The notes below the pieces were generated by a model. That model was not told the origin of the DNA and did no database searches. It worked only from the letters and a program-made list of their open reading frames with translations. This document shows positions 48,831 to 58,690 of a stretch of 64,000 bases of DNA, piece by piece (position 1 is the first letter of the stretch; each line of letters begins with the position of its first letter). Source of the DNA: Isochrysis galbana. Lineage: Eukaryota; Haptophyta; Isochrysidales; Isochrysidaceae. The DNA is taken from the NCBI GenBank assembly GCA_018136815.1, contig CM030941.1:3251800-3315799 (forward strand), written 5' to 3'. The position numbers and the translations under genes were made by a program.

Positions 48831-49384
48831 GTGAAACAAACCGGCCGGAACCCTCTGCAAACATTCACTGTCCCGTCGTGTTTACAAAGATAACTTCGAC
48901 GGCATCACACCGAGATAAACTTTAATATCGTCCTCGCAGTCTTCCAGACTTCTTTACCAAATATTGGCCGTTTTATTCAGACTTCAGAGGTACGTCCTCT
49001 CTGTCGCTCGCGATGTAGTCCCGCGCTCTCTCCTCTCTTTTTCGACGATCTCCCCAATTGGCTCGCGCTCTCTCCTCTCTCCCCCACGGAATGTGTGCCG
49101 CTTTGACCGCGCAGAGAGCGCGATTGTTGGCTGGATTCATGGATAAAACGGCCCATATAACAAAATAGATGCGAGTGAGGAGAGCTTGTATAACTCATGC
49201 AAGACGAGTCCCAATGGCGTTCGTTTAACAGAGGAAAGGGTCCTCTGAAAATCATCTTTTGCATTGAAGTCGCTGGTGCTGTTCGTTTGATTGGCGCGGT
49301 TCGCGTGGGTGAGAATGAGAGATTCCATCCGCAGTGTTTTCTTCTGATCTCTCCCGTCAGTCCGCGCGGGAGCGCTGCCCTTGG

Positions 49385-50050
49385 GGGAGAGAGAGGGAGA
49401 GAGAGAGGAGAAGAGAGAGAGGAGAGAGAGAGAGGGAGACAGAAAGAGATAAGAGAGATGAGAGAGAGAGAGAGAAAGAGGGGGAGAGGGAGAGAGAGAG
49501 AGGGAGAGAGAGAGAGAGTAGAGAGAGAGAGGGAGACAGAAAGAGAGAAGAGAGATGAGAGAGAGAGAGAGAAAGAGGGAGAGAGGGAGAGAGAGAGAGA
49601 GGGAGAGAGAGAGAGAAAGAGGGAGAGGGAGAGAGAGAGAGAGGGAGAGAGAGAGAAAAGAGAGTGACGAGACGGCACAGCAACCCTCGCACTTCTTCTT
49701 TGAGTGAACAGGGCCATTTCTTCTCTGTTGCGGGAGGGTGCGAGGCCGCCCTCTCCCTCCCTCTCTCCCTCTCTCTTCTCTCCCCCCCCCCCCTTCGGCT
49801 CTCTCTCTCTCTCTCTCTCCCCGTGCCTCTGTTGCTCCCCCTCTCCGCGCCATCGACGAGCTCGCCATTTTCTTCCCTTGGAGAACCCTCTCTTCCCCTC
49901 CGTCTTTCCTCTTATTCGCCGCCCTTCTCTTCTCTCACCAATCGCTCTCCTCTCGGCTTGTTCTCTCCCTCGCTCTCTCTCTCGCTCTCTCTCTCGCTCT
50001 CTCTCTCGTTCTCTCTCTCGTTCTCTCTCTCGTTCTCCCTCTCTGTGCCC
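49385..50050. repeat. GA tract (49385-49665) switching to CT tract (49740-50050)
   Basis: Purine-rich, then pyrimidine-rich plus strand, between the divergent mutase gene and the gene at 50058. The CT part ends in about seven copies of a CTCTCTCTCG(T/C)T unit (49965-50045) immediately before the ATG at 50058. Confidence 0.88.
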
Positions 50051-50057
50051 GTCGCCG

Positions 50058-50471
50058 ATGGGCGCCGCTCTCTCCTCGTGGCTCGATGCGGCGGGGGGTC
50101 CTGCGGCGAGCGTGCCTGGCTTCATGACGATGGACGGCGCATTCGTCGCCTCCGCACCCTCGCCGCTCGCCCGCTCGTTCGGCTGGCTCCGCCTCGAGGG
50201 CCACGGCACACTCCTGCTCAAGCCGAGCGAGGTGCACCAGCTCGAGTTTCATGGAGAGTGGGAGGTTCTGGACGAGCGGACGGCGAGGCTGAAGCTTCGG
50301 CTGCCTGATGATCTACCGGATCACATGCGTCCACCCTGCACCTCCCTCCTCTTGCTCGAGGGCGACGCGAACGGAACTGTCATCCTGCGGTGCGAGGGAG
50401 AAGACGGCGAGCGGCCAGACGGCAGCTGCCAGATGGAGTTTGTGCCGGAGGAGCACGAGGAGGGGCACTGA
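50058..50471 (+). CDS. Small protein with N-myristoylation-type start
   Basis: 137 residues. MGAALSSW fits the myristoylation consensus (Gly2, small residue at 6), suggesting membrane association after co-translational lipidation. The body alternates hydrophobic and charged stretches (FGWLRLEGHGTLLLKP, VHQLEFHGEWEVL, TARLKLRLPDD, GTVILRCEGEDGE) consistent with a small beta-rich domain. The acidic C-terminus ends EEHEEGH. I do not recognise the family. The start codon follows a CT-repeat tract, as for several other genes here. Confidence 0.65.
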   Translation: MGAALSSWLDAAGGPAASVPGFMTMDGAFVASAPSPLARSFGWLRLEGHGTLLLKPSEVHQLEFHGEWEVLDERTARLKLRLPDDLPDHMRPPCTSLLLLEGDANGTVILRCEGEDGERPDGSCQMEFVPEEHEEGH

Positions 50472-51036
50472 GTCTGGGCTTTCCCTGAGGGTGGTGGGAT
50501 AGGGGTTGAGAGGTCATGCACGGTGGTAGCAGTCGGCTCGTGTTGGCTTGGTTTAGCTCTGGTTCACGCGTTCAGGTGGTGGAGGGCTGTCCGCCTTTTG
50601 GCCCGCAGAGCCACCAGATATGATCCTTGTGAGCAGGTGTGGTTCCGTCTTGGGCGACGTCGCCCATTCCAGCGCCCTTGTGTGCGCCGAGGTGTTCACG
50701 CCACGCGGCGGCGCAGGTGAGGCAAGATGTCTCGCAAGATGCTGAGCGATCTTATGGAGGCGCCCGCAGCGAGGGCGAAAGGCGGCTGCTCGTAGTCCCG
50801 AGCGCCAGCTCGTGGTAGGGCGGCCAATCAGATATTTAAACTTCTAAGGGTGAAATTGACCAAGTTTAGATTGAGGATTCATCACTAATCTTATGATTGG
50901 TCGCCATGGAGCATGGAGGGGGCCCTCGCGCGCCCCCTACTCTCTCGACTTCCCTCATGGGGGGTGAGAATCATCCACCCCCCTGCGCTGCCTCTTGGCA
51001 GGCAGGCGAAACTCATCCAGATTGCCCAGAGACCCC
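50472..51036. other. Intergenic, no supported gene
   Basis: Ordinary sequence without motifs. Confidence 0.35.
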
Positions 51037-51332
51037 CAGGGAGTTAACGAATTGGGCGAACCCATTGGCCATTGGGTGTTGGATGTGAGGGTGAGGGCAA
51101 TGAGGAAGGAGCGATACCAGCGGCAGCGGCGGGCGTGGGCCGGTGGGGACGACTTCGGAGACGCTGACGGGCTGAAGCACGTCAGCAAAGGAAGACGGGC
51201 TTGGGCGAGGGCGAGGACGGCGGCGAAAGGGACAACAAGCGAGGGGCGAGAGGCGAGGACGAGCGAGGGAAGGGCTGTAGTGAGGGAGGGCGGGAGGGCA
51301 GGGGCTGACGAGGAGAGGAGAGATTGTAGGGT
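51037..51332 (+). repeat. Interspersed repeat B, copy 2
   Basis: Matches 40243-40505 block by block and keeps an imperfect version of its hairpin (GCTGACGGGC-TGAA-GCACGTCAGC). It ends TTGTAGGGT exactly where the LINE T run (A run on this strand) begins, whereas copy 1 continues TTGTAGGGTATGGG. The LINE therefore inserted into repeat B. Confidence 0.65.
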
Positions 51333-51636
51333 AAAAAAAAAATCTTCTTAAAAATTCCCGCTACGTGCACGGCGTGAGGCAGTTTGCTAGTGTACCTCCC
51401 TGCTACCCAACCTTAACCCCTAACAACCCCCTTTCCCCTTCCCCAGTTCCCTCTTTTAGCGGAGAAGCTGGTTCCCGGGAGGCCGCGCGCACTGCTTCGG
51501 CCGGGAGTCGGAGAGAAGGGGGTGGGAGACTGTGGCTCGTCTCTTGGTCTAATTCCGATTCGGACTCTTCTCATTGGTATAACGTGAGATCTTAATTCAT
51601 GTTCCGATGTGATTCTTACTTAGGGATCTGGTTACC

Positions 51637-52650
51637 CTAGGCAATGTTCCTTATATCCAGGCCTCTCGCCGCCTGCAAGAGGTCCCCGGATGCTTCTAGG
51701 TTGAAATCCTTATCTATAGTGTATAGAGGGCTTATCATTTTACGAATGTGTTTGTTGCTCGGGGCGTGTAGCCCCATGTTCTCTCGTTGTTTTTTTAACC
51801 TCTGGAAGAACCCGGCCTTCGCCGTTACTAATAAGTGGTATCTCGTAAAGATCGCTCTTAAGATAGTCCTAACGGACCTACCGTCCGCGTTGCCATATTG
51901 AATGTTGTAAAAGTCCGTGAGGATGTATCTCCACGCTAGGATACCTAGGTACCCCGAGGAGGGATGCGGTCTGTCTACCTGGTAGCAAAAGAGACGCTGT
52001 GCTAATTCAGAGCCCGGCCTTAGATTCATCCCCAGAAGTCCTTCTATGAATTCGAAAATGGGCTCCGTCGCGATGCACGCGGCTATGTGGGTAGAGCTCT
52101 CAGGGGCTACGCCGCAAAAGCGGCACGTCGGATCGTCGGCGAACCGGTTCGCCGTCGCTATTCTCCTATGCAGGACGTGTTTGAAGTGCATATATGAGTC
52201 TCTTGGCGTTAAAAAGTTGTATTTGTATAGCTGAGATACTTGTTTCCATTTCCCGGAGAGGTCCGGCAATCGTTTTTCCCACCTCAATGTGGATTTTTGC
52301 TTCTTTGTTTTCCTCATTGCAAGAAAAGCTTTAGTCAGCGCCTTGACGTTAACATCCTCCAGGGATTTATGCGCGTCTTTGCATGCGTATTCTTGTGGAA
52401 TCGGATACGCCATCTCGGCCGGGCCGTCGTATGCTCTGCCCCATTTCAGCGGAGTGTATAAGTCGTCCGGAGTTGGCTGTGGGTTGGCCCTCTCATGGAC
52501 ATGGGGCTCTCCCATAACGTTAAGCTGAACTACGTGATAGTCGCCATTCCGGCGCATAAAGTAACGATGTTCCTTGTCAACTAGAATGTCTCCTACGTCG
52601 TGTGCGTCCGGATCTTCTTGGGGGGTCAACTCGTGCTCCTCCGGAGCCAA
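51637..52650 (-). CDS. LINE family 2 C-terminal finger ORF
   Basis: 337 residues from the ATG at 52650, though the homologous frame is open upstream to about 52740 and overlaps the end of ORF1 in another frame. Shared blocks with the ORF at 41908: W-E-K-R-L-P, TPRDSYMHFKH, CRFCGVAPESSTH, AWRYILTDFYNIQYG, and a C-terminal SNKHIRKMISPL. The finger is CxxC...H...C. Open throughout, so it decayed little or was recently active. Confidence 0.75.
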   Translation of the reverse strand: MAPEEHELTPQEDPDAHDVGDILVDKEHRYFMRRNGDYHVVQLNVMGEPHVHERANPQPTPDDLYTPLKWGRAYDGPAEMAYPIPQEYACKDAHKSLEDVNVKALTKAFLAMRKTKKQKSTLRWEKRLPDLSGKWKQVSQLYKYNFLTPRDSYMHFKHVLHRRIATANRFADDPTCRFCGVAPESSTHIAACIATEPIFEFIEGLLGMNLRPGSELAQRLFCYQVDRPHPSSGYLGILAWRYILTDFYNIQYGNADGRSVRTILRAIFTRYHLLVTAKAGFFQRLKKQRENMGLHAPSNKHIRKMISPLYTIDKDFNLEASGDLLQAARGLDIRNIA

Positions 52651-52706
52651 GGGAGGGGACTTCGCTTGTTTTTTGAGAAGGTCTATATAATTAGCGGTGG
52701 CGTGTA

Positions 52707-52934
52707 TTAGCTTGGATCCGGCTTCAAAGAGGACCGGACGGCGCTAGACTTGCGTGGTGCCGAGTCGGCTAGAGCGCCATAGGTTACCGCAAACTCGTGT
52801 GGGACTCCCGAGAGAGCTGCTTGAAGCTTATCGCCGTATGCGGCCTTGAATTGGTCGTGCGCGTCTTCATCGACATAGAATATCCATGGACCTTTGCGTC
52901 CTTTATCCATCCCATCTGGGGTGGCATCAAGCAC
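52707..52934 (-). pseudogene. LINE family 2 ORF1, C-terminal fragment
   Basis: 75 residues. GPWIFYVDEDAHDQFKAAYGDKL and HEFAVTYGAL align with the C-terminal block of ORF1 in copy 2 (GPWEILVT...PCPIAVKY). The 5' part is lost by truncation at about 52940. Confidence 0.65.
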
Positions 52935-53037
52935 TGTACACGCATCACAACAAGGAACTGTCTCACCGGAAGCCTCAACCCATCACAACAGAGGCCCCCC
53001 AAGCCCCAAGCCCCAAGGGAAAGGACGCAGGTTGGCT

Positions 53038-53447
53038 TTGACGTAAGTTTTGTTTTGTAAGGGCCCAAATTTTGTTGTCAAAATTTGAGGGTTGGGCACC
53101 TAAATTTTGATCAAAATTTTGACGCTTTCGAATATTTTGTCCTATTATAACCCGGTAACACTCTCCCTCGCACCTTCGACGACGACTGCGTCGTGGACCA
53201 CGTCGTGCCAAACCTTCAGGCTAGGGAGGAAAGATGTTATGGGTCGTGAGCTGGGGGACAAGGCGGGGGCGTGAGCCGGCGCCCTGCTGCGCCTCTCTCT
53301 CTCCTCGCGTGTCGCATCTTCCAATCTCCGCGCGGCCCCCCAAGCTTTGTTTCTTTCCAAGTGAAAGGCCCCAAATTTTGGTCAAAAATTTCGATTTCGA
53401 TTGACCACCCAAATTTGACAAAAAAATTTACAAAACTTACGTCAACC
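53038..53447. repeat. AT-rich inverted repeat pair
   Basis: TTGACGTAAGTTTTGT at 53038-53053 is inverted at 53432-53447. Inside each arm follow CAAATTTTG/TCAAAATTT words. The middle is GC-rich. This may be a foldback or MITE-like element; no clear target duplication was found. Confidence 0.5.
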
Positions 53448-53729
53448 CCAAGACGCAGGCGACCGTCTGCCAAGACTCAGCCCACCATCATGTCTCCAGT
53501 ACTCACCCACGACCACCCCACGTGCCCCCGACACAGGAACCAGCATCAGATGAAGAACAAGACAACATAGACCCCCGTTCTAGGGCCGGCGCGCCAGGAG
53601 GCCAGAGAAGGCTTAGATAGAGGCTTAGCCAGATCATACTTGTACTCTTGTACTAGTACTCCTGGTATAAGGTTAGTCCCTCCTCCCCCTTCTCAAGGCA
53701 AGGCGTCGGGGCCACGCGGCCGACAGACA

Positions 53730-55710
53730 ATGGCGCCGATCGTCCCTCGCGCCTCCTCCTCCTCCGCTTCTGCATGCTCCGCCGGGGCGCCGACGGCGCG
53801 CCAGGGGAGGAAGAAGAAGCGACGGCGCGAGCCGGCCCCGGCCGAGCAGCTCGAGCAGCCCAAGCGCCAGCCTGAGGAGAGGGGCAAGCCACTAGACTCG
53901 CTGCTCCGCCCGTCTCTCCTCTCTCTCTCTCTCTCTAGCTGGCCGCCTCTCTCGGGGCGAGAGATCCTCTCCTCGGTCGAGCCAGGCAGCAGGGCCTCGA
54001 AATTTGTCGCCTGGATGCTCGCCCCTCTCGAACCCGCGCGCTTTGAGAGAGAGGTGCGAGAGCGAGCGCCGCTCCACCTCTCGCGCGCCAAGGACCGCTC
54101 CTACTTCCGCGGCTGGTTCGGCTCGGCAGAGCTCAAGGCCCTGCTCATCGACAAAAAGCTTCTTTACACAGAAGAGGTGGACGTGACGTGCTACGACGGA
54201 GAGCGGCGCACTACGCTCAATGGCGAGGGCGTCGCTCCGGCTGAAGAGGTGCTCGGGCACTTTGAGCGCGGATGCTCGGTCCGCCTATCGTGGCCGCAGC
54301 GACACTCAGAGCATGTGTGGGCGCTCCTAGCTGCACTCGAGGAGTACTTTGAGTGCGGCGCGGGTTGCAACATTTACTATACTCCAGCGGGATCGCAGGG
54401 CTTCGCGCCACACTACGATGACGTCGACGTCTTCATCATGCAGATTGAGGGCGAGAAGCAGTGGACGCTCCACCCACCGCGCTCCGAGGAGGAGGTGCTG
54501 CCACGCGTCTCAAGCCAGGATTTTGAGCCGGTGAGGCCTGCACCGTCCGCGCCGGCACTCGCGCGGGCAGTCTCGCTCGCGGTCACAGCTGTCGCACCGA
54601 CGCTTGCCTCTTCTCACCTGGTAGCGTGCCCCGTCTTTCCCCACTGGCTGCAGGAATCCCTTGGCACGCCATTTGAGGTGATCAACTTGTGTCCGGGGGA
54701 CCTCCTCTACCTGCCACGCGGGACGGTGCACCAGGCATTCACGCCCGCTGGCGAGGGGGCTTCATTGCACATGACAGTTTCCATCTCGCGACGGCATACG
54801 TGGCGCGACCTGCTCGAGCTGGGGCTTCTCGGCGCGCTCGATGCGGCAGCGGACGCCAACTTGGCCTTGCGCAGATCGCTTCCGCGCGGCCACCTGTCCT
54901 ACATGGGCGCCGTGCACTCTGACTCGACCGATCCCCGACGCCAGGAGTTTTCGAACGAACTCAACAGTATGATTCAGCAGATTCTAGCGACTCTGCCGAT
55001 GGACGCTGTCGTCGACCAGTTCGCAGTGCGGAACTGGATGCATGAACGGATGCCACCCTTGCCGCCAATGGAAGACGACGGAGTGCTCGCTCAGGATGGG
55101 GTCGGGCTCGACGAGAAGGTCCGGCTGCGCTCGCGGTCGGTTGCACGACTGGCAATCGAAGGCGACCTAGCGGTTCTCTACCACCACGCGGCCAATACCC
55201 GAATCTATAGAGAGGTGAAACGCCCGCTCGCCAAAAGCACACGCAATGGCCAAAGCTCAGGCAATGACCGGCTTCTTGCCCGCATCGCTCGATGCAGCTG
55301 CACACCGTCCCTCCCAGCACTTACTCTTCGCAAGGATGACTTCATGGAATGAAATCGGATTCCCCTTAACGAGGGCGATGGCTTGACCCCATTGATTAAA
55401 GTTCCACAGATCTGAGCGAGTACACCAGCAAAGCATACGATGGGTCCTGCTGCCGCTCTGCGCTTCTTGCACACATAGGCCAACAATGTTGTGAATCATG
55501 GCGCCACTCCCATTCTGTTTGTAGCTTGAAGAGGCTCAACACATCGACTTTGATCTTGAGGCTGCGCCTGCACTTGAGCATCTGCTCACATCCTTCCCAA
55601 AGTACGTCACGGTCAAGCGCCTACCAATGGACACGGACGCGCAACGGCTTGACGTTGTGGCGGCACTCGCAGAAGCTGGATTGTTGCTCGTTCGGAGAAA
55701 GGAAATGTGA
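53730..55710 (+). CDS. JmjC ribosomal oxygenase (NO66/MINA53-type)
   Basis: Proposed exons 53730-54530, 54654-55214, 55525-55710 (about 515 residues). The JmjC core has PHYDDVDVFIMQIEGEKQW with iron ligands His228 and Asp230, and GDLLYLPRGTVHQAF with the distal His at about residue 293. The serine-rich S-L-H-M-T-V-S strand follows, as in ribosomal oxygenases, which hydroxylate His in ribosomal proteins in the nucleolus or nucleus. Intron 1 (54531-54653, 123 bp) is a stop-free multiple of three. Intron 2 (55215-55524, 310 bp) is supported because exon 3 supplies the winged-helix end (LEEAQHIDFDL ... TVKRLPMD ... LAEAGLLLVRRKEM); without splicing the frame ends at 55352 and lacks it. A Lys/Arg-rich N-terminal region (KKKRRR) could be a nuclear localisation signal. 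Confidence 0.85.
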
Positions 55711-56812
55711 GTCGTTCCGCGATGATGACTGGGCAGGTTGCGCCTTACGTTTCGTAGACCTGGATTTTGCTGTTCGTTGTCTAGTATTTATACGAGATGG
55801 CCCGGGCGACCCAAAATACTGGATAGGGGTCACCCACTCCACAGAAAGATCTGGCACCCTTCCAATGTTGCTATGCTGCCCAACGTAGTGTACCCTTATG
55901 AGCGTGGGCCACGCCACGTCCCTTCACCAACCCAAGCATTCGATCATATCCCTTGAAGTTGACATGGTCTTCCGCTGCCCTCATTGCTGTATCCATTTAA
56001 GAGGCTTCGCACTGCGAAGACGCCGCGCATTCAATTGGTCCTCGTGCGTGTGTCATATACCTCCACTCCTTACTCGTTGAGCTTCCGGCGAAAGCAGTGC
56101 GCACGGCCATCCATATCTTGAGGGAGCGCTGATCATGGTGACCCAGAGAATCATTGGCTGGGAGAGGTGAGAGGTAGAAGGACGGGGAGACCAGATTACA
56201 CACACACTTCGACGAAAGCGCCCCAGCTGTTTCCCATTCGATTTTTTCGCCGTGGCGGTGGTGGAACACACAAGTTGCAAACTCCTGTAGTGCCACAAGA
56301 ATTGGTTATCGTGATGCTATTTGCTATTCAAACGCGCAACCCTCACGCGCTCGTGTAAACGCTGCGATATTTTGGATGTGCATGTATACTTGACCGAAGG
56401 GAATGTGAATGTATGTGATGAGTGATGCTAAACGATCCGTACTTGGAAAATCAGAAAACTTTAAGCAGCACTCGACCTGCCAATCATTAACAATTGCGGC
56501 CGCCCTGACACCTCCTCGCTCTCCCTACACTGGCGACCCTCGCGGCCGCATAGTGCGCAACTGTCGCATCCGCGATCGACCTTTTTGTTTAACGCTAGTA
56601 CGCTAGTACATGCCTAAAACCCCCCGCAAGGGGGGCTGGCATTCGGGTCGGGGCGCCCAAACGATAGAATTTTTGTGCCGGACCATGTGTACATGGGCAG
56701 ATTAGGACCCCCAAAGCAGCCTACCACATGTGCATGAAGTCATAGTGACATTTGAGAGCTGCGCAATCGACGAAAACGCGAAAACCGCCAAAAAAGGGCG
56801 AAACCCCCCAAA
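55711..56812. other. Intergenic; one GC-stem hairpin
   Basis: No gene is supported. CCCCCC-GCAA-GGGGGG at 56620-56635 is a perfect stem with a GNRA-type loop if transcribed rightwards. Confidence 0.4.
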
Positions 56813-57262
56813 CTATTCGACTAGACACCGGTGGCACGCGAAAAAGCACTGTATATGGTAGAAGGCGCCCGTCCCTCCGCAACAAGCCAAACACTTGAGC
56901 TGGGGGCGCTTGGGCTTGTCCACAGAGCACAGAGCACTGACTGTACCCACGCACAAACCCTTTTGAGTGCTGACACTCACTCGCTCGGCCTTCTTCAGCG
57001 GACCTCGCGCCCCAGCCCGACGTTTGCGCTCACGCAAGGCGACGACCACTTTGCCCATATCGATCAATTCGTGTTCGGCGCGCGACTGGGAATGTGTGGA
57101 TGCCGGGCTCAGATACTCAGCTGCATTGCTCATCCCTGCCTGCATCACACACAGCCCTGCCGGTTTCCGTGGGCGCAGCGGCTCGGGCGCGATTGGCGTG
57201 GCTGTGAGGGCGGCATGCCGCGATATGGTGCGCGATGCGGCATCTACTCGGTGAGCGGGCAC
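56813..57262 (-). CDS. Cys/His-cluster ORF, possible transposase C-terminus
   Basis: 149 residues ending CLACCGGTGAFYHIQCFFACHRC, a CxxC...HxxC...CxxC cluster with KPKRP upstream. Such a cluster at a C-terminus is seen in piggyBac-type transposases, among others. There is no catalytic domain, and the 5' part overlaps a recent duplication (57184-57334). Low confidence as a functional gene. Confidence 0.3.
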   Translation of the reverse strand: MPAHRVDAASRTISRHAALTATPIAPEPLRPRKPAGLCVMQAGMSNAAEYLSPASTHSQSRAEHELIDMGKVVVALRERKRRAGARGPLKKAERVSVSTQKGLCVGTVSALCSVDKPKRPQLKCLACCGGTGAFYHIQCFFACHRCLVE

Positions 57263-57539
57263 AAGAACGGCCTCGTGGCGCCGCCGGTCGCGGGTCGAAG
57301 TTGGGCGCTCACGGTGCGTCTTGGGGGCGTGACGTTGTCATCACTGGCGCCCGCAAAGGGCTGATTTCGACGCGGTGTGCGGGGGCGGCGGGCGCGATTG
57401 GCGTGGCTGTGAGGGCGGCATGCCGCGATATGGTGCGCGATGCGGCATCTACTCGGTGAGCGGGCACAAGAACGGCCTCGTGGCGCCGCCGGTCGCGGGT
57501 CGAAGTTGGGCGCTCACGGTGCGTCTTGGGGGCGTGACG
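57184..57539. repeat. 151-bp perfect direct duplication (period 205 bp)
   Basis: 57184-57334 is identical to 57389-57539, separated by 54 bp. It is clearly recent. Confidence 0.92.
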
Positions 57540-57589
57540 TCGTCAAGAGGGTGCAACCTCAAGTTTGGTTGTTGGTTGTTTTTTCGGCA

Positions 57590-57723
57590 ACTACCCCCGT
57601 GTGGACGGTATAAGTTCGACGGGGAGGGGGTTGTTAGGGGTTAAGGTTGGGTAGTAGGGAGGTACACTAGCACACTGCCTCACGCCGCACACGTAGCGGG
57701 GATTTTTAAGAAGATTTTTTTTT
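57590..57723 (+). mobile_element. LINE family 2, tail-only copy
   Basis: GGGGGTTGTTAGGGGTTAAGG, CACACTGCCTCACGCCG, GTAGCGGGGATTTTTAAGAAG and a 9-T tail match the 3' end of copy 3. It is severely 5' truncated. Confidence 0.7.
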
Positions 57724-57849
57724 CCTCTCCAACCAAACCGCCAAAATGCCAAAACCAAACAAAGCAGGTGGTTGCACCCCACCCCACCGTACAAAGGCGC
57801 GCAGGCGTCCCATAGGAGGGAGGAGAGGCGTCCCACAGAGGCGGGCGGG

Positions 57850-58690
57850 GAACCTTCATGCTCAACAACGCGACGGTGCACGGCTCCTTCCTCGATGAGG
57901 TGCATCTGCACCGCGCGACGGCTGGCTGCCGCTTCTGTGGGGAAGCCCCCGAGTCGTCCACACACCTAGCGCGCTGTCGCGCGACGGAACAAATCTTCAC
58001 GTACATCGAGCAACTCTTCAAAACGCAAAACACATTGCAACACGTGACGGCACAACGGTTGTTCTGCTATCAGGTCGACAGACCGCACCCCTCCTCGGGA
58101 TATATAGGAATCTTAGCATGGAGATACATATTGACGGACTTCTACAACGTGCACTACGGCAACGCCGAGGCGAGATCGACGAAAGCCATCCTAAGGGCCG
58201 TATTCTCGAGATTCCACTGGCTGGTCAAGGCGAAGGTAGGCTTCTTCCAACGCCTTAAAGCCCAGAGAGAAAGACTTGGACTTCACGCCCCGAGCAACAA
58301 ACACCTGCGCAGAATGATTTCCCCGCTATGCTCAGTAGATAAAGATTTTAACCTGGAGATCTCTATCGATATGGCGCAAATAGCGACCGAACTAGGCATT
58401 AAAAGTATTACATGAACCCCCCGAACTAAGGAGAAGGTTTCTTCAGAGGGCCGACCCCTTGGGGGGCGGTAAAACACACCCAAACAAGGACTCCACTCAC
58501 TCTTACCCCCTCTATCTCACGCCCCTGGTCGAAGTAGCGCGCGCGGCCTCCCCCCCCCTCCATTTGCTAGGAAAGACAACGGGGGGGGGGGGGGAAGGGG
58601 TGTGATAGGAAAGGGAGGGTAGTTAGGAGTAGCACTAGCAATCTGCCTCACGCCGTGCATGTAGCGGCTAGTTTTTTAAGATTTTTTTAT
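57850..58690 (+). mobile_element. LINE family 2, copy 4 (5' truncated)
   Basis: The 3' part of the finger ORF (57858-58415) and the 3' UTR end GTAGCGGCTAGTTTTTTAAG followed by 7 T (58682-58688). 5' truncated. Confidence 0.72.
57858..58415 (+). pseudogene. LINE family 2 finger ORF, 5'-truncated
   Basis: 185 residues with CRFCGEAPESSTHLARC, QRLFCYQVDRPHPSSGYIG, AWRYILTDFYNVHYG and HAPSNKHLRRMISPL, highly similar to the ORF at 51637. Truncated before the finger; the ATG is not the native start. Confidence 0.75.

Larger units (their letters stand above)
51333..52940 (-). mobile_element. LINE family 2, copy 3: ORF1 C-terminus plus C-terminal finger ORF, RT missing
   Basis: Sense order from about 52940: last 70 residues of an ORF1 (52934-52707), the finger ORF (open from about 52740, ATG at 52650, stop at 51637), then the 3' UTR with GGGGGTTGTTAGGGGTTAAGG, GTAGCGGGAATTTTTAAGAAG and a 10-T tail (A run 51333-51342). 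It is 5' truncated. As in copy 2, ORF1 leads straight into the finger ORF with no endonuclease or RT, although the two copies are only distantly similar. Confidence 0.8.

Noticed and set aside
49137-49868. 243-codon and longer ORFs over the GA/CT switch
   Set aside because: Low-complexity repeat translation.
33345-55710. Idea that all introns in this window are multiples of three
   Set aside because: True for five inferred introns (96, 123, 204, 240 and 111 bp), but the others (77, 74, 139 and 310 bp) break it.
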